Source: Comamonadaceae bacterium (lineage in GTDB: Bacteria > Pseudomonadota > Gammaproteobacteria > Burkholderiales > Burkholderiaceae_C). Taken from it: a stretch of 7,181 bases of DNA. The position numbers were made by a program, and so were the translations under genes. The notes under the pieces were generated by a model. It did not search any database. It was not told the DNA's origin and saw nothing but the letters and a program-made list of their open reading frames with translations. Location: the NCBI GenBank assembly GCA_947478935.1, contig CANJXV010000128.1:1-7181 (forward strand), read 5' to 3'. Below, piece after piece: positions 1 through 5,626 of this stretch (the stretch's first letter is position 1; the number at the start of each line of letters is the position of its first letter).

Positions 1-1014
1 GCGGTGTGGACGCGCCAACTGGCAGGTTTGGTGGTCTCGGGCTTGCCGCTGGAGCGCGCGCTGGCCTCACTCAGCAGCGAATCCGAAAGCGATGCCGAGC
101 GCAATTTAGTGGCTGATTTACGCGCAGAGGTCAACAGCGGCAGTACCTTTGCGCGCGCGCTGGTACAGCACCCGCGCGAGTTCTCCGCGATCTATGTTGC
201 GGTCGTCGGCGCAGGCGAGCAAAGCGGTAATTTGGGGCTGGTGCTGGAGCATCTGGCGCAAGACTTGGAAGACCAGCAAGTGCTCAACGCCAAGCTCTTG
301 GGCGCCGCTTTATACCCCGCCATCGTCAGTTTAGTGGCCTTGGCCATCGTCTTATTTTTGGTCACCTATGTGGTGCCGCAAGTAGCTAGTGTGTTTGCCG
401 GTAGCAAACGCACATTGCCTTTTTTGACCGTGCTGATGCTGGGCATTAGCGATGTGGTGCGCAGCTACGGTTGGCTGATGCTCAGTGGGGTGTTAGTGGG
501 TATCGCAGCGGCGCGTTGGGCGTTGCGCGAGCCCGAGTTGCGCTACCGCTTTGACGCCGCCTGGCTGGGCTTGCCCATCATCGGGCGGCTGTCGCGCAGC
601 TATAACGCAGCCCGCTTTGCCAGTACGCTGGCGATGCTGGCAGCCGCGGGCGTGCCGATTCTCAAAGCCTTGCAAGCGGCATCTGACACCTTGAGCAACC
701 AAGCCATGCGCCGCGATGCACAAGACGCTTTGGTGGCCGTGCGCGAAGGCGCGCCTCTAGCCTCGGCGTTGGCGCAGAAAAAGCGCTTTCCCGGTTTGTT
801 GTCTATGTTTGCGCGCCTTGGTGAGCAAACCGGTCAATTGCCACTGATGCTGCAACGCGCCGCGAGCCAACTCAGCAGCGAAGTGCAGCGTCGTGCCATG
901 CAGCTGGCCACACTGCTTGAACCCTTGCTGATCGTTTTTATGGGCCTGGTGGTGATGCTCATCGTGCTGGCCGTGTTGCTGCCCATCATTCAGATGAACC
1001 AACTGGTTCGCTAA
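1..1014 (+). CDS. gspF: Type II secretion system inner-membrane protein GspF, 5' truncated
   Basis: GspF is the polytopic inner-membrane platform protein of the type II secretion system; it links the cytoplasmic ATPase GspE to pseudopilus assembly. The reading frame is open from base 1 and 337 residues are visible. The family usually has about 400, so roughly 60-70 N-terminal residues lie upstream and the GTG at 4 is not a real start. The two repeated GspF/PilC cytoplasmic domains are visible. The first opens at once with TRQLA..VVSGLPLERAL. The second begins with ARFASTLAMLAAAGVPILKAL near residue 203 and contains the GEQTGQLPLML element. Hydrophobic segments lie at about residues 100-126, 150-172 and 303-330. 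The ending, LPIIQMNQLVR, is GspF-like rather than PilC-like. Other gsp genes are presumably upstream, outside the window. rpe converges on it from the right. Confidence 0.93.
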   Translation, partial: AVWTRQLAGLVVSGLPLERALASLSSESESDAERNLVADLRAEVNSGSTFARALVQHPREFSAIYVAVVGAGEQSGNLGLVLEHLAQDLEDQQVLNAKLLGAALYPAIVSLVALAIVLFLVTYVVPQVASVFAGSKRTLPFLTVLMLGISDVVRSYGWLMLSGVLVGIAAARWALREPELRYRFDAAWLGLPIIGRLSRSYNAARFASTLAMLAAAGVPILKALQAASDTLSNQAMRRDAQDALVAVREGAPLASALAQKKRFPGLLSMFARLGEQTGQLPLMLQRAASQLSSEVQRRAMQLATLLEPLLIVFMGLVVMLIVLAVLLPIIQMNQLVR

Positions 1015-1146
1015 GCCCGCGCGAGCTTGTGTGTGGCCATTGACTGACACCGCGCCGCGCAAGCGATCATCATCGCAGCAGAAAAGCCGTCATTGCTAGG
1101 CCGCAGGCCTTGGCAATCCATGGCCGTTTGAGCTTGGCCTGCCGCA
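1015..1146. other. Convergent intergenic gap between gspF and rpe
   Basis: These 132 bases lie between two converging genes. No convincing coding sequence is visible. The only structure I find is the imperfect hairpin at 1092-1117, listed separately. Confidence 0.7.
1092..1117. terminator. Imperfect hairpin, possible terminator between convergent genes
   Basis: The arms ATTGC-T-AGGCC and GGCCT-TG-GCAAT can pair as two 5-bp blocks around a 1x2 internal loop, with a 3-base loop GCA. On the plus strand no T-run follows. On the minus strand, where rpe is read, a short TTTT follows about seven bases after the stem. The position between two converging stop codons fits a terminator, but the lack of a proper T-tract makes this a weak call. 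Confidence 0.35.
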
Positions 1147-1824
1147 TTAACTAGCCAGCGCGCTGCGCATTTGGTCGATAACCGCTTTGTAGTCGGGTTT
1201 GCCGAAGATCGCGCTGCCCGCCACAAAAGTATCGGCACCGGCGTCGGCCACAAGGCGGATGTTGTCGGTCTTGATGCCGCCGTCGACTTCTAGTCGTATG
1301 TCTTTGCCGCACGCGTCTATGCGCTTGCGCACATCGGCAATTTTGCGCAGCGCCGAATCGATAAAGCTCTGGCCGCCAAAGCCCGGGTTCACGCTCATGA
1401 TCAGAATCAAATCGATGTCCTCGATCACCCAGTCCAGCACGTCCAGCGGTTCGGCCGGGTTGAACACCAGCCCGGCTTTCACGCCTTTGGATTTCAAGGC
1501 CTGGATGCTACGGTGCACATGGCCCGAGGCATCCGGGTGAAAGCTGACCAGATCGGCTCCCGCGTCGGCAAAGGCGGCGGCCAGTGCATCGACCGGCGAA
1601 ATCATCAGGTGGACGTCGATCGGTATCGGTGTGCCCGCAGCCGTGTGTGCATACGGCTTGAGCGCCTGGCAAATCATGGGCCCGAAGGTGAGGTTGGGCA
1701 CGTAATGGTTATCCATCACGTCAAAGTGGATCCAGTCGGCACCGGCGGCGATCACGTTTTTCACCTCTTCGCCCAGGCGGGCAAAGTCGGCGGACAAAAT
1801 CGAGGGGGCAATCCGGAAATTCAT
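1147..1824 (-). CDS. rpe: Ribulose-phosphate 3-epimerase
   Basis: This cytoplasmic enzyme interconverts D-ribulose 5-phosphate and D-xylulose 5-phosphate in the pentose phosphate pathway, and in the Calvin cycle where present. The product has 225 residues, the normal family length, and forms a TIM barrel. The N-terminus IAPSILSADFARLGEE is diagnostic and fixes the ATG at 1822-1824, although no good ribosome binding site precedes it. Expected active-site and metal residues are present: S8, H33 and D35 (in HFDVMD), H72 and M74 (in DVHLMI), and D181 (in EVDGGIK). The phosphate-binding stretch NPGFGGQSF is at 146-154, and AGSAIF is near the C-terminus. The gene reads leftward, convergent with gspF and divergent from apaG. 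No gph or trp genes, which can be neighbours of rpe elsewhere, are next to it here. Confidence 0.97.
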   Translation of the reverse strand: MNFRIAPSILSADFARLGEEVKNVIAAGADWIHFDVMDNHYVPNLTFGPMICQALKPYAHTAAGTPIPIDVHLMISPVDALAAAFADAGADLVSFHPDASGHVHRSIQALKSKGVKAGLVFNPAEPLDVLDWVIEDIDLILIMSVNPGFGGQSFIDSALRKIADVRKRIDACGKDIRLEVDGGIKTDNIRLVADAGADTFVAGSAIFGKPDYKAVIDQMRSALAS

Positions 1825-1910
1825 GGTGACAGTCGCTTATGCTTTGAAAAGTGGGGTTTATTCAGGCTCTGGGGTGAAACATACTCGATTTTGCGCGTTA
1901 GCATCCGGCC
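1825..1910. promoter_or_regulatory. Divergent rpe/apaG intergenic region, presumed promoters
   Basis: These 86 bases separate two genes read in opposite directions, so each should have its promoter here or just inside its neighbour. I could not find a convincing -35/-10 pair on either strand. CATACT at 1880-1885 is the best -10-like hexamer on the plus strand, but the hexamer 17 bases upstream (TTTATT) is a poor -35. The promoter role is inferred from gene orientation only. Confidence 0.4.
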
Positions 1911-2321
1911 ATGTCCAAAACCAGTTCCGCATACCAGTTCCGCGTAGAAGTGTTCCCGCAGTACCTGCCGCAGCAGTCGGCGCCTCAAAACGCTTTGTAT
2001 GTGTTTGCGTACACCATCACTATTACCAACACCGGCAAGGTGGCGGCGCAGCTCATTTCGCGCACCTGGAATGTCAACGATGCTAACGGCCACACTGAGA
2101 AAGTAAAAGGCTTGGGCGTCATCGGGCAGCAGCCTTTGCTGCAACCAGGCGAAGCGTTTGAGTACACCAGTGGCACGCGACTGCGTACGCCCACCGGCAC
2201 CATGCACGGCAGTTATTTTTGCGTCGCCGAGGACGGCGAAAAATTTGAAGTAGACATTCCCATGTTTGTGCTCGACGCATTGAGCGCCGGGCCGGGCAGT
2301 GGTGCTCGCACTTTGCATTAA
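1911..2321 (+). CDS. apaG: ApaG domain protein
   Basis: ApaG is a small cytoplasmic protein with a fibronectin-III-like beta-sandwich fold. Mutants in enterobacteria affect Co2+ resistance and Mg2+ efflux, but its biochemical role is unsettled. The 136-residue product is slightly longer than the usual ~125. It carries the family signature: AYTITITNTG (33-42), the RTWNVNDANG strand (51-60), GLGVIGQQPLLQPGEAFEYTSG (67-88) and TPTGTMHGSY (93-102). The ATG at 1911 gives an N-terminus (YQFRVEV) that fits the family, and the ribosome binding site is weak. The C-terminal RTLH ending resembles betaproteobacterial members as I remember them. The preceding Gly/Ser-rich stretch (about residues 126-132) probably accounts for the extra length. 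It is the first gene of a rightward run, with thiL 8 bases downstream. Confidence 0.95.
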   Translation: MSKTSSAYQFRVEVFPQYLPQQSAPQNALYVFAYTITITNTGKVAAQLISRTWNVNDANGHTEKVKGLGVIGQQPLLQPGEAFEYTSGTRLRTPTGTMHGSYFCVAEDGEKFEVDIPMFVLDALSAGPGSGARTLH

Positions 2322-2329
2322 GGCGCCGC

Positions 2330-3361
2330 GTGCCGGGCGAGTTTGAACTGATCGCGCGCTATTTCACGCGCCCCGCGCGCCAAGCCGTGATGGGCGTAGG
2401 CGACGATTGCGCGCTGCTGCAAACTGCGCCGGGTATGCAGCTCGCCGTTTCCACCGATATGCTGGTCGCAGGCCGGCACTTTTTTTCGGATGTGGACCCT
2501 TACTTGCTCGGACATAAATCCCTGGCGGTGAACCTGAGCGATTTGGCCGCATGTGGCGCCCGCCCGCTGGCGTTTAGCTTGGCGCTGGCATTGCCCAATG
2601 CCGAGGACGCGTGGCTAGAACCCTTTTCCCGAGGCTTGTTGGCCTTAGCCGATGCGCATAATTGTGAACTGATCGGCGGTGACACCACGCGCGGGCCTTT
2701 GACAATTTGTATCACCGTGTTTGGCGAAGTACCTGCCGATACTGCGGCACGGCCCGTACCTACGCGCGCTTTGCTGCGCAGCGGTGCGCAGGCAGGAGAC
2801 GACGTATACGTCAGCGGCAGTGTGGGTGATGCAGCGCTGGCTTTGCTGGCTTTGCAGGGGCGCATCACGCTGCCAGCCGACATGATGCAGGCAGCGCGTA
2901 CACGTCTAGAGCAACCTACGCCGCGCGTGGCATTGGGACTGGCCTTGCGCGGCATCGCCAGCGCCTGTGCCGATGTCAGCGATGGCTTGCTAGGCGACCT
3001 GGGCCATATCCTGGCGCGCTCGCACTGCGGCGCGCGGGTGGAGTTAGACAAGGTCTTGCCGCTGCTGGCTGCACGCCAGGCCTATGCCGGTGGCGCAGCG
3101 CAATTCGACAATGCCTACGGTGCGCGCATCGCGCTGCAATGCGTGCTGGCCGGAGGCGATGATTACGAGCTGGTGTTTACCGCACCGGCAGCGCAGCGCA
3201 GCGCATTGGCCGCGCTGGCGGGCAGCTTGCAACTGCCGCTCACCCGTATCGCTACCATAGAGGCCGCGCCGGGCTTGCGATTGGTCGATGCCCAGGGCTA
3301 TGCAATGGCCCATGATTTCGCCTCTTTTGACCATTTCCCTGCTGCCGGTGGATTGTTATAA
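2330..3361 (+). CDS. thiL: Thiamine-monophosphate kinase
   Basis: ThiL phosphorylates thiamine monophosphate with ATP to give thiamine diphosphate, the active cofactor, in the cytoplasm. It belongs to the PurM/SelD-type ATP-binding superfamily. The product has 343 residues against about 325 in the family. Signatures in order: GEFELIARYF at the N-terminus, VGDDCALL (23-30), STDMLVAGRHF (41-51), HKSLAVNLSDLAACGARP (62-79), GGDTTRG (116-122), DVSDGLLGDLGHI (from 215) and GGDDYELVF (from 275). These Asp-rich motifs bind Mg2+ and nucleotide. The start is a GTG at 2330, preceded by AAGG at 2320-2323. The MPGEFELI start matches the usual M-GEF-LI of the family, so an in-frame ATG further downstream would remove conserved sequence. 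It lies 8 bases after apaG and 21 bases before the SRPBCC gene, so co-transcription is likely. Confidence 0.97.
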   Translation: MPGEFELIARYFTRPARQAVMGVGDDCALLQTAPGMQLAVSTDMLVAGRHFFSDVDPYLLGHKSLAVNLSDLAACGARPLAFSLALALPNAEDAWLEPFSRGLLALADAHNCELIGGDTTRGPLTICITVFGEVPADTAARPVPTRALLRSGAQAGDDVYVSGSVGDAALALLALQGRITLPADMMQAARTRLEQPTPRVALGLALRGIASACADVSDGLLGDLGHILARSHCGARVELDKVLPLLAARQAYAGGAAQFDNAYGARIALQCVLAGGDDYELVFTAPAAQRSALAALAGSLQLPLTRIATIEAAPGLRLVDAQGYAMAHDFASFDHFPAAGGLL

Positions 3362-3369
3362 ACATTGTT

Positions 3370-3378
3370 GGAAGGAAA
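3370..3378 (+). promoter_or_regulatory. Strong ribosome binding site for the SRPBCC gene
   Basis: GGAAGGAAA, with core AAGGA six bases before the ATG at 3383, is a near-ideal Shine-Dalgarno sequence. It decides the start in favour of 3383 over the in-frame TTG at 3365, which would place this site inside the coding sequence. Confidence 0.75.
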
Positions 3379-3382
3379 CACC

Positions 3383-3874
3383 ATGTCCAAGCCATTTCGT
3401 ATTTCGCATAGTTTCAAAGTCTCGCGCGACACCTTATGGGCGGTTTACACCCAACCCGAGCATTTGTCCAAATGGTTCGGGCCGCAAGGTTTCACCATGC
3501 CGGCTTACGACATGGAGTTTCGGGTGGGCGGTGCGTTTTTGCATGCGCTGCAAGCCCCCGATGGCACGCAAATGTGGGGAAAGTGGGAATTTTTGGGCAT
3601 AGACGCGCCACGGCGCCTTTCTGTGGTGCAACATTTTTCCGACCACGAAGGCGGTGTGACCCGCCACCCCATGTCCCCGGGCTGGCCGCTGCGCACGATG
3701 GCCACCAGTACCTTAAGCGAAGAAGGCAGCGGCAGTAGCTTGCAACTGGAATGGCTTCCCTTTGAAGCCACGCCCGATGAGACAGCCACTTTTGACGCCA
3801 ACCACGAGAGCATGCAGCAAGGCTGGAATGGCACCTTTGCACAGTTGGAAACCTACTTGGCCACCTTGCCCTAA
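3383..3874 (+). CDS. SRPBCC / AHSA1-domain protein (START-like fold)
   Basis: This is a 163-residue soluble protein of the activator-of-Hsp90-ATPase-homologue-1-like group (CalC-related, SRPBCC superfamily). Its helix-grip fold encloses a hydrophobic cavity, but the ligand and function are unknown for most bacterial members. Family wording visible: SHSFKVSRDTLWAVYTQPEHL (8-28), KWFGPQGFTM (30-39), the FRVGGAF strand (46-52), a central GKWEFLGIDAPRRLSVVQHF block, and the C-terminal helix with MQQGWNGTFAQLETYL. The length is typical for a single domain. It lies 21 bases after thiL and is followed directly by a terminator-like stem, so it is probably the last gene of the apaG-thiL unit. Nothing in its sequence links it to thiamine metabolism. 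Confidence 0.88.
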   Translation: MSKPFRISHSFKVSRDTLWAVYTQPEHLSKWFGPQGFTMPAYDMEFRVGGAFLHALQAPDGTQMWGKWEFLGIDAPRRLSVVQHFSDHEGGVTRHPMSPGWPLRTMATSTLSEEGSGSSLQLEWLPFEATPDETATFDANHESMQQGWNGTFAQLETYLATLP

Positions 3875-3876
3875 TC

Positions 3877-3896
3877 GGCCTACTTAAGGCCTTTTT
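3877..3896 (+). terminator. Short Rho-independent terminator candidate
   Basis: GGCCT at 3877-3881 and AGGCC at 3887-3891 form a 5-bp GC-rich stem with the 5-base loop ACTTA, followed at once by TTTTT (3892-3896). It starts three bases after the TAA of the SRPBCC gene. The shape is that of an intrinsic terminator, but the stem is short, so read-through into pgpA is plausible. Confidence 0.55.
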
Positions 3897-3904
3897 CTTA
3901 GCCC

Positions 3905-4474
3905 ATGCCCGCACCTGAAACTTTGTACCCCGCGGGCGCGGGCGCTAGCCGCTTTGCAGCGCGACCTACCCCAGCCTTTATGTTGTCGCATCCGGCCCAT
4001 GTGTTTGCGCTGGGCTTTGGTTCGGGCCTGTCTCGTATTGCGCCGGGTACCAGTGGCACGCTTTGGGCCTGGCTCACGTTTTGGTGCCTTACGCCCTGGA
4101 TGAGCGATGTGCTGTGGGGCTACACGCTGCTGGCTTGCACGCTGCTGGGTTGGTGGGCCTGTGCCGTCACCGCGCGCAACATGGGCGTGCTAGACCCCGG
4201 CAGCATTGTGTGGGACGAGGTGGTGGCCTTTTGGTTGGTGCTTTGGCTGGTGACGCCGGGCAGCTTTGCGGCGCAAGCGGCGGCGTTTTTGTTGTTTCGT
4301 TTTTTTGATGCGGTCAAGCCCGGCCCGGTGGGCTGGGCCGATGCGCTTTTCCATGGCATCGATGTAGACATCGAGCGCTGGCCTTGGGCCAAAGCCGGTT
4401 GGGGCATCATGCTCGACGACCTGGTGGCTGCGGGCTGCACTCTGCTGGTAATGGCGGTATGGCGCGCCTGGTAG
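3905..4474 (+). CDS. pgpA: Phosphatidylglycerophosphatase A
   Basis: PgpA is an inner-membrane enzyme that removes the phosphate from phosphatidylglycerophosphate to make phosphatidylglycerol. The product has 189 residues from the ATG at 3905. Recognisable parts: HPAHVFALGFGSGLSRIAPGTSGTL (29-53), DPGSIVWDEVVAFW (97-110), FRFFDAVKPGPVGWAD (131-146) and GIMLDDLVAA (167-176). The acidic DE and DD pairs are the conserved metal-binding positions of the family. Several hydrophobic segments lie between them. Where enterobacterial PgpA has a Gly after DEFV, Ala is present here, which I believe is normal in this lineage. The start is uncertain: 3905 lacks a well-placed ribosome binding site, and the ATG at 3980 (residue 26, MLSHPAHV) would keep every conserved motif. 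It lies 30 bases after the SRPBCC gene and overlaps pncC by 16 bases. Confidence 0.94.
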   Translation: MPAPETLYPAGAGASRFAARPTPAFMLSHPAHVFALGFGSGLSRIAPGTSGTLWAWLTFWCLTPWMSDVLWGYTLLACTLLGWWACAVTARNMGVLDPGSIVWDEVVAFWLVLWLVTPGSFAAQAAAFLLFRFFDAVKPGPVGWADALFHGIDVDIERWPWAKAGWGIMLDDLVAAGCTLLVMAVWRAW

Positions 4475-4944
4475 AAGACCTGGCCACTGCGCTGCTGGCA
4501 CGCGGCTGGATGCTGGCCACGGCGGAGAGCTGCACCGGCGGATTGATTGCCGGTGCCTGTACCGACTTGGCCGGTTCGAGCAATTGGCTAGAGCGCGGCT
4601 TTGTGAGCTATTCCAATGCCGCCAAGACCGAGCTGTTGGGTGTCGATGCGGCCTTGATTGCCCGCTACGGCGCCGTCAGCGAGCCGGTGGCCCGCGCGAT
4701 GGCCCAAGGCGCTTTGCAGCACTCCAAAGCGCAGTGCGCGCTAGCCGTTACTGGGGTTGCCGGGCCGGGTGGCGGCAGTGCCGATAAGCCGGTGGGCACC
4801 GTCTGGTTTGCCTGGGCCACGCCCCAAGGTGTGCGCAGCGAAATCCAGCGCTTTGATGGCGACCGCGCTCAAGTGCGCAGCTCCACGGTGCAGCACAGCC
4901 TAGAGGTGCTGCTGAGCTTGGTGCAAGCGGCGCCTGCGGGTTGA
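4459..4944 (+). CDS. pncC: Nicotinamide-nucleotide amidohydrolase PncC (CinA C-terminal family)
   Basis: PncC deamidates nicotinamide mononucleotide to nicotinic acid mononucleotide, recycling the pyridine nucleotide that builds up when NAD+ is consumed, for example by bacterial DNA ligase. The product has 161 residues, the usual length for the stand-alone domain; the N-terminal MoCF-like domain of full CinA is absent. Family motifs: ATAESCTGGLIAGACTDLAG (20-39, with the conserved Ser24), SYSNAAKTELLGV (50-62, with the conserved Tyr51 and Lys56), YGAVSEPVARAMAQGAL (70-86) and AVTGVAGPGGGS (96-107). The ATG at 4459 gives the standard short N-terminus before the ESCTGG motif. It lies inside the end of pgpA (16-base overlap), and no clear ribosome binding site precedes it, so translation may be coupled to pgpA. 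The frame is open further upstream, but that sequence (about 4384-4458) has no family resemblance. Confidence 0.94.
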   Translation: MARLVEDLATALLARGWMLATAESCTGGLIAGACTDLAGSSNWLERGFVSYSNAAKTELLGVDAALIARYGAVSEPVARAMAQGALQHSKAQCALAVTGVAGPGGGSADKPVGTVWFAWATPQGVRSEIQRFDGDRAQVRSSTVQHSLEVLLSLVQAAPAG

Positions 4945-4952
4945 ATCAGGAT

Positions 4953-4970
4953 TTGCGAAAGACTCCGCAA
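4953..4970. promoter_or_regulatory. Inverted repeat ahead of the LysE/ArgO exporter gene
   Basis: TTGCG at 4953-4957 and CGCAA at 4966-4970 form a perfect 5-bp dyad with an 8-base centre. It lies 17 bases before the exporter start, in the only noncoding gap of the right-hand gene cluster. Exporters of this family are often controlled by LysR-type regulators (LysG, ArgP) that bind dyads, but the spacing does not match the usual T-N11-A box. It could be chance or a weak hairpin. Confidence 0.25.
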
Positions 4971-4987
4971 TACAAAGCACTGAATGC

Positions 4988-5611
4988 ATGAATGACGCGC
5001 TTGCAGGCTTTGCTACCAGCCTGGCTTTGATTGTGGCCATCGGTTCGCAAAACGCGTTTGTTTTGCGCCAAGGCATCCTGCGCGAGCATGTGTTGTCGCT
5101 GGTGGTTTTTTGCGCGCTGTCGGATGCGCTGCTCATCTTGGTGGGTGTTGCCGGGGGCGGCGCGCTGGTGCTGCAATACCCGTTGGCTTTGGAAGTAGCG
5201 CGCATCGGCGGCACAGCTTTTTTGGCAGCCTATGCGCTGTTTGCCGCGCGGCGTGCGCTGCGCCCTGCGGCTTTGTTGCCGCTCGATGCGCCGGGCCTGT
5301 CTTTACTCGCCGCATTAGCTACCTGTTTTGGTTTTACCTTTCTCAACCCGCATGTGTATTTAGACACGGTGGTGCTTCTGGGCGCTGTGGCGACGCAGCG
5401 CGGCGAGGACGGGCGCTGGTGGTTTGCCTTGGGGGCGGCCAGCGCCAGCCTGTGCTGGTTTGCCGCCTTGGGATTTGGCGCGCGCTTGCTGCGCCCGGTG
5501 TTTGCCCGGCCCCTGGCCTGGCAGGTGCTGAACGGCATCATCGCCGCCACCATGGCCAGTCTGGCGCTGGTGGTATGGTTCGGGCAGGGAGGCGTGCCGC
5601 CAGGCGTTTGA
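4988..5611 (+). CDS. LysE/ArgO family amino-acid exporter
   Basis: The product is a 207-residue inner-membrane protein of the LysE superfamily, closest in wording to the LysE/ArgO branch that exports basic amino acids (arginine, lysine) using the membrane potential. The N-terminal signature IVAIGSQNAFVLRQGI (15-30) and FTFLNPHVYLDTVVLLG (116-132) are characteristic. About six hydrophobic segments are visible, near residues 4-24, 36-58, 66-86, 103-130, 140-168 and 180-202. The ATG at 4988 is chosen because the family signature follows at the usual distance; the ribosome binding site is poor. Substrate cannot be read from sequence, so I give no gene symbol. It lies 43 bases after pncC and 15 bases before the glutamate-synthase-like gene. 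No LysR-type regulator gene is in the window. Confidence 0.92.
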   Translation: MNDALAGFATSLALIVAIGSQNAFVLRQGILREHVLSLVVFCALSDALLILVGVAGGGALVLQYPLALEVARIGGTAFLAAYALFAARRALRPAALLPLDAPGLSLLAALATCFGFTFLNPHVYLDTVVLLGAVATQRGEDGRWWFALGAASASLCWFAALGFGARLLRPVFARPLAWQVLNGIIAATMASLALVVWFGQGGVPPGV

Positions 5612-5612
5612 C

Positions 5613-5618
5613 GAGGAG
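5613..5618 (+). promoter_or_regulatory. Ribosome binding site for the glutamate-synthase-like gene
   Basis: GAGGAG, eight bases before the GTG at 5627, is a strong Shine-Dalgarno sequence just after the exporter stop codon. It supports the GTG start over the in-frame ATG at 5657, which has no such site. Confidence 0.7.
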
Positions 5619-5626
5619 CCACTGCC

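Noticed and set aside
4..6. GTG as a possible start of gspF
   Set aside because: The frame is open to the window edge and the GspF N-terminal part is missing, so the gene begins outside the window.
1821..2318. Minus-strand frame of 165 codons opposite apaG, touching the rpe start
   Set aside because: ApaG on the other strand is supported along its whole length by family motifs; this frame has none.
2500..3051. Minus-strand frame of 183 codons inside thiL
   Set aside because: It is Ser/Ala/Pro/Arg-rich and lies opposite conserved ThiL motifs, so it is a shadow.
3180..3212. Short GCAGC-type repeats in thiL
   Set aside because: They encode an ordinary Ala/Gln/Arg-rich stretch and are only a few units long, as expected from codon bias.
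4384..4458. Upstream extension of pncC by 25 codons
   Set aside because: The added residues match no PncC/CinA sequence I know and are the out-of-frame reading of the conserved PgpA C-terminus; the ATG at 4459 gives the normal length.
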